DNA from: Burkholderia cenocepacia | GTDB lineage: Bacteria; Pseudomonadota; Gammaproteobacteria; Burkholderiales; Burkholderiaceae | NCBI RefSeq assembly: GCF_900446215.1 | Contig: NZ_UAQZ01000001.1 | Span: forward strand, 1,178,001 to 1,242,000 | Reading direction: 5' to 3' | Length of the DNA stretch: 64,000 nt | Shown: positions 60,439 to 64,000 of the stretch, one piece after another | Position numbering within the stretch: position 1 is the stretch's first letter | How the letters are laid out: every line of letters begins with the position of its first letter | Made by a program: the position numbers and the translations under genes | Notes under the pieces: model-generated | Databases searched by the model: none | Told to the model about the DNA's origin: nothing | The model's input: the letters and a program-made list of their open reading frames with translations, nothing else

Positions 60439-62799
60439 GTGCTCAATCGTCTGGTCAGTCGCCTGGAAGGGCTTTTCTTCGGTCACCGCGCGATCGTGCT
60501 CGCGGCGATCGCGTTGTTCACCGTCGCGATGGCCGTGTTCGCCGTGCAACTGCGCATGGATGCCGGTTTCGAAAAGCAGATGCCGATCGGGCACGAGTAC
60601 ATCCGCACGTTCCAGCAATACCGGAACGACCTGCTCGGCGCGAACCGGATCACGGTGGTCGTGCGCGCCAAGCACGGCTCGATCTGGTCGAAACAGGGGC
60701 TGACGCGGCTGTACGACGTCACGCAGGCCGTCACGTACCTGCCGAACGTCGACCGGATCGGCGTGCGCTCGTTGTGGACGCCGAACGCGTTCGTCAACGA
60801 AGTGACCGACGAAGGGTTTCGCGCGGAGCCGATCATTCCGGGCACGGTCACCCCCGACCAGTTGACGCCGGAGCGCGTGCAGAGCATTCGCCGCGCGACG
60901 ACGCTCGGCGGCTACGTCGGCACGCTCGTGTCGCACGGCGAGGACAGCGCGATGATCACGGCCGAGCTGAACGAACGCGACAGCGCCGGCAAGGTGCTCG
61001 ACTACGTGGCGTTCAATCATCTGCTCGAAGAGAAGATCCGCAAGCCGTTCGAGGATGCCGGCTACGAGATCCAGATCATCGGCTTCGCGAAACAGATCGG
61101 CGACATCGCCGACGGCGCGACGGCCGTGCTCGGCTTCTGCGCGGTCGCGCTGCTGCTGACCACGCTCGCGGTGTACTGGTACTGCCATTCGGTGCGCTTC
61201 ACGGTGCTGCTGGTCGCGTGCTCGCTCACGTCGCTCGTATGGCAGTTCGGCACGTTGAAGCTGCTCGGCTTCGGCCTCGATCCGCTCGCGGTGCTCGTGC
61301 CGTTCCTCGTGTTCGCGATCGGCGTGTCGCATGGCGTGCAGCAGGTGAACTTCATCGTCCGCGAGATCGCGCACGGGCAGAGTTCGTTCGATGCGGCGCG
61401 CCACAGCTTCAGCGGCCTGCTGATCCCGGGCGTGCTCGCGCTGATCACCGCGTTCGTGTCGTTCATCACGCTGCTGCTGATCCCGATCCCGATGGTGCGC
61501 GAGCTGGCGATCACCGCGTCGCTCGGCGTCGCGTACAAGATCGTGACGAACCTGATCCTGCTGCCGGTCGCGGCATCGTGCTTCAACTTCACGAAAACCT
61601 ATGCGGACAATTCGCTGAAGCGCGCGCAGCAGCGTGCGAAGCCGCTGCGCGTGCTCGCCCGCGTGGCGCAGCCGAAGTACGCGGGCGTCACCGTCGCGCT
61701 GACGGTGGCGATCTTCGCGCTCGCCGCTTGGCAAAGCCGCGATCGCGTGATCGGCACGCTGCAGCCGGGCGCGCCGGAGCTGCGCACGGACGCGCGCTTC
61801 AACCGCGACGCGACGTCGATCGCCGGCAACTACGACATGGGCCTCGACTGGCTGACGGTGGCGATCGAGTCGACCGGCAAGGCGTGCGACAACCCGGCGG
61901 TCGGCCTGTACGAGGACGACTTCTCGGCCGCGATGAAGACCGAGCCGGGCGTCGTGTCGGTGCAGTCGTACTCGGCGATGCTGCGCGCGTACAACCAGGG
62001 CTACAACGAGGACTTCCCGAAGATGAACGTCGTGCCGATCGCGGCCGAGAACTACAGCGCGGTGTCGGTCGACGTGTCCCGCGTGAAGGGCTTCATGAGC
62101 CGCGACTGCGGGATGACGGCCGTGCACCTGTTCCTGACCGACCACAAGGCGACGACGATCAACCGCATCCTCGACGACGTGAAGCAATACCGTGCGTCGC
62201 ATCCGTTCCCCGGCATCACGGTGCGGCTGGCCGCGGGCAACGCGGGCGTGCTCGCCGCGACGAACGACGAAGTCGAGAAGAGCGAGCTGCCGATGATGCT
62301 CTACGTGTATGCGGCGATCCTGGTGCTCGTGTTCCTCGCGTATCGCGACTGGCGCGCGATGCTCGCGTGCTGCGTGCCGCTGTCGGTCGCGACCTTCATC
62401 GGCTACTGGTTCATGAAAGAACTGCAGATCGGGCTGACGGTCGCGACGTTGCCGGTGATGGTGCTGGCGGTGGGTATCGGCGTCGATTACGCGTTCTACA
62501 TCTACAACCGGCTGCAGGTGCATCTCGCGGGCGGGCAGGACATCGTGAAGGCGGTGCAGCACGCAATGCTCGAAGTGGGCGTGGCCACGATCTTTACCGC
62601 CATCACGCTGGCGATCGGCGTCGCGACGTGGAGTTTCTCGGCGCTCAAGTTCCAGGCGGACATGGGCAAGCTGCTCGCGTTCATGTTCATCGTGAACCTC
62701 GTGATGGCGATGACCGCGCTGCCCGCGCTCGCGTCGCTGCTCGAGCGCGGGTTCCCGCGCCGCAAGCCGGCTCGCGCGCCGGGCCTGTTCAGCCACTGA
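60439..62799 (+). CDS. RND/MMPL-family transporter
   Basis: A 786-residue inner-membrane RND protein with a two-fold layout: an N-terminal helix (IVLAAIALFTVAMAVFAVQL), a periplasmic domain, five or six helices (for example VPFLVFAIGVSHGVQQ), and the same plan repeated, with VMVLAVGIGVDYAFYIYNR in the second half. This is the single-subunit HpnN/MmpL type, not the AcrB tripartite type. GTG is the start, with GGGG upstream. It probably moves a lipid-like compound with DUF1329/DUF1302. Confidence 0.88.
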   Translation: MLNRLVSRLEGLFFGHRAIVLAAIALFTVAMAVFAVQLRMDAGFEKQMPIGHEYIRTFQQYRNDLLGANRITVVVRAKHGSIWSKQGLTRLYDVTQAVTYLPNVDRIGVRSLWTPNAFVNEVTDEGFRAEPIIPGTVTPDQLTPERVQSIRRATTLGGYVGTLVSHGEDSAMITAELNERDSAGKVLDYVAFNHLLEEKIRKPFEDAGYEIQIIGFAKQIGDIADGATAVLGFCAVALLLTTLAVYWYCHSVRFTVLLVACSLTSLVWQFGTLKLLGFGLDPLAVLVPFLVFAIGVSHGVQQVNFIVREIAHGQSSFDAARHSFSGLLIPGVLALITAFVSFITLLLIPIPMVRELAITASLGVAYKIVTNLILLPVAASCFNFTKTYADNSLKRAQQRAKPLRVLARVAQPKYAGVTVALTVAIFALAAWQSRDRVIGTLQPGAPELRTDARFNRDATSIAGNYDMGLDWLTVAIESTGKACDNPAVGLYEDDFSAAMKTEPGVVSVQSYSAMLRAYNQGYNEDFPKMNVVPIAAENYSAVSVDVSRVKGFMSRDCGMTAVHLFLTDHKATTINRILDDVKQYRASHPFPGITVRLAAGNAGVLAATNDEVEKSELPMMLYVYAAILVLVFLAYRDWRAMLACCVPLSVATFIGYWFMKELQIGLTVATLPVMVLAVGIGVDYAFYIYNRLQVHLAGGQDIVKAVQHAMLEVGVATIFTAITLAIGVATWSFSALKFQADMGKLLAFMFIVNLVMAMTALPALASLLERGFPRRKPARAPGLFSH

Positions 62800-62830
62800 C
62801 GCAGACGAACATTCCGACGGAGATCCAGTC

Positions 62831-63115
62831 ATGGTCAAGACCTTCGCTGTTTGCGGCGCACTTTGCCTCGTGGCGGCCGCCTTCGCACGCTTTCATGAAA
62901 CGGTCGCGCAGCAGCCCGCGCCGGCCCACGCGTTCGCGACCGACGTGAAACGCGTCAGTGTGCGCCACACCACGGGTGGCGAACCGGCTGCGGCTCCATC
63001 GCCGAACGACACCGACGCCGGGCGTCGGACAGCGGCCGCGCAGGTTGCCGACAAGCCCCCCGCGATCGTGCTCGGCGTCGCGCATGCCGGCTGGTCGGTG
63101 CTGTTCAGCCACTGA
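62831..63115 (+). CDS. Small secreted protein, possible duplication remnant
   Basis: A 94-residue protein with a signal-like N-terminus (MVKTFAVCGALCLVAAAFA) that resembles the start of the next gene (MIKTLVACTALCAAAATFA). Its C-terminus (WSVLFSH) resembles that of the RND protein (APGLFSH). The middle is low-complexity. The gene thus looks like the product of a small tandem duplication spanning the RND-Ycf48 junction. It has GGAGAT before the ATG. Whether it makes a useful protein is unclear. Confidence 0.55.
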   Translation: MVKTFAVCGALCLVAAAFARFHETVAQQPAPAHAFATDVKRVSVRHTTGGEPAAAPSPNDTDAGRRTAAAQVADKPPAIVLGVAHAGWSVLFSH

Positions 63116-63145
63116 CCGCGTGCCGACCACTACGGAGATTCATCC

Positions 63146-64000
63146 ATGATCAAGACGCTCGTTGCCTGTACCGCGCTCTGCGCCGCCGCGGCGACCTTCG
63201 CGCAACCGCAGGACGGAACGGTAGCGGCCTGGGCCGCGCAGCCCGCGCATGCGTGGGCCGCGCCGGCGCACCGGATGCTGATGGACGCGGCGCGCGCCGG
63301 AACGCGGATCGTCGCGGTCGGCGAGCACGGCATCGTGCTGCTGTCCGACGACGACGGCAAGACCTGGCGGCAGGCGCGACGCGTGCCGGTAGCGGCGACG
63401 CTGTCGGCCGTGTCGTTCGCGGATGCGAAGCACGGCTGGGCCGTCGGCCAGTGGGGCGCGATTCTCGCGACCGACGACGGCGGCGACACGTGGGTCACGC
63501 AGCGGCTCGATACGTCGGTCGACCAGCCGCTGTTCTCGGTGCTGTTCACGAGCGCGCGGGACGGCATGGCCGTCGGCCTGTGGTCGCTGATGCTGCAGAC
63601 GCACGACGGCGGCAGGACGTGGGCGCGCACGACGCTGCCGAAGCCACCGGGCGGCGGCAAGGCCGACCGCAATCTCTATCACGTGTTCGCCGACGCCGCG
63701 CAGGCGCTTTACATCGTGTCCGAACAGGGGATGGTGCTCAAGTCGGCCGACGGCGGCGCGAACTGGACCTATCTGCCGACGGGCGGCAAGGGCACGTTGT
63801 GGTCGGGCGTCGCGATGCCGGACGGCCGGATCGTGGTCGGCGGGCTGCTCGGCAGCCTGTTCGAGAGCCGCGACGGCGGCGCGACGTGGACGGCGCTGCA
63901 TACCGGCACGCGCAGCTCGATCACCGATCTCGTCGCGAGCGGCGGCGGGTTGACCGGCGTCGGGCTGGACGGCCTCGTGCTGACGCAGCGCGTGGCCGGC
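63146..64000 (+). CDS. Ycf48/BNR-repeat periplasmic protein (cut by window edge)
   Basis: At least 285 residues with a signal peptide (MIKTLVACTALCAAAATFA). The mature part is a BNR/Ycf48 propeller with Asp-box repeats: SDDDGKTWRQ, TDDGGDTWVT, HDGGRTWART, SADGGANWTY and SRDGGATWTA. Proteins of this type regularly follow DUF1329-DUF1302-RND genes and may help assemble or gate the transport system. The 3' end lies beyond the window. Confidence 0.88.
   Translation, partial: MIKTLVACTALCAAAATFAQPQDGTVAAWAAQPAHAWAAPAHRMLMDAARAGTRIVAVGEHGIVLLSDDDGKTWRQARRVPVAATLSAVSFADAKHGWAVGQWGAILATDDGGDTWVTQRLDTSVDQPLFSVLFTSARDGMAVGLWSLMLQTHDGGRTWARTTLPKPPGGGKADRNLYHVFADAAQALYIVSEQGMVLKSADGGANWTYLPTGGKGTLWSGVAMPDGRIVVGGLLGSLFESRDGGATWTALHTGTRSSITDLVASGGGLTGVGLDGLVLTQRVAG

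Noticed and set aside
1..64000. tRNA, rRNA or replication origin
   Set aside because: None was recognised on either strand by reading; small structured RNAs could still be missed without covariance searches.

Overview
The window is high-GC Gram-negative DNA with short intergenic gaps, many GTG and TTG starts, and a dense mix of catabolic operons, each next to its own TetR, LysR, AraC or MerR regulator. The protein types and base composition fit a Burkholderia-like betaproteobacterium, probably a secondary chromosome or an accessory-rich part of one. That placement is inference from gene style; no rRNA, tRNA or replication gene was seen. The exception is about 1-9,800, which is visibly poorer in G+C and carries an unusual enzyme set, so it looks like an acquired island.

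Layout. (1) 1-9,826: a plus-strand cluster of an SDR (cut by the window edge), a DHA2 exporter, a GH3-family adenylating ligase, an alpha/beta hydrolase with a Cys nucleophile, a muconate-lactonising-type enolase-superfamily enzyme, a ThDP enzyme, a fumarylacetoacetase-fold enzyme and a haem-oxygenase-like diiron protein, closed by a convergent TetR gene. It reads as an undescribed small-molecule pathway. A probable decayed IS66-type element lies just beyond it (about 9,890-10,230). (2) 10,260-17,820: TetR, then divergent aromatic catabolism: flavin hydroxylase, extradiol dioxygenase, FAH hydrolase, acyl-CoA synthetase and an OmpW porin. (3) 18,096-20,568: a minus-strand surface-glycan operon (glycosyltransferase, methyltransferase, polysaccharide deacetylase). 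(4) 20,922-31,581: TetR, dicarboxylate symporter, secreted beta-propeller, parvulin, GNAT, a frameshifted hypothetical gene, MASE1-PAS sensor, second Cys-nucleophile hydrolase, and a MerR regulator fused to a P-loop domain.

(5) 31,664-39,366: a minus-strand polyol operon with a complete ABC importer, a polyol dehydrogenase, a xylulokinase and an AraC regulator inside the operon. (6) 39,569-48,689: a minus-strand sugar-acid operon (PdxA-like dehydrogenase, rhamnonate-dehydratase-like enzyme, DapA-fold enzyme, transporter, propeller, lactonase-type amidohydrolase), a divergent LysR gene, a 17-unit 9-bp tandem repeat and a second transporter that carries the same putative LysR site. (7) 48,871-51,396: a membrane protein and an OmpR-type two-component system.

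(8) 51,825-64,000: two plus-strand units separated by a TetR gene. One holds a Tat-exported amine oxidase, a dihaem cytochrome c and a membrane protein. The other holds a PhyH-type dioxygenase, a Rid protein, DUF1329, DUF1302, an RND transporter, a small secreted protein and a Ycf48-like protein that runs off the window. Both units carry the same upstream element (GGGAATACCC, about 30 bases, ATGACCTA), so they are probably one regulon for uptake and oxidation of a hydrophobic, perhaps amine-bearing, compound.
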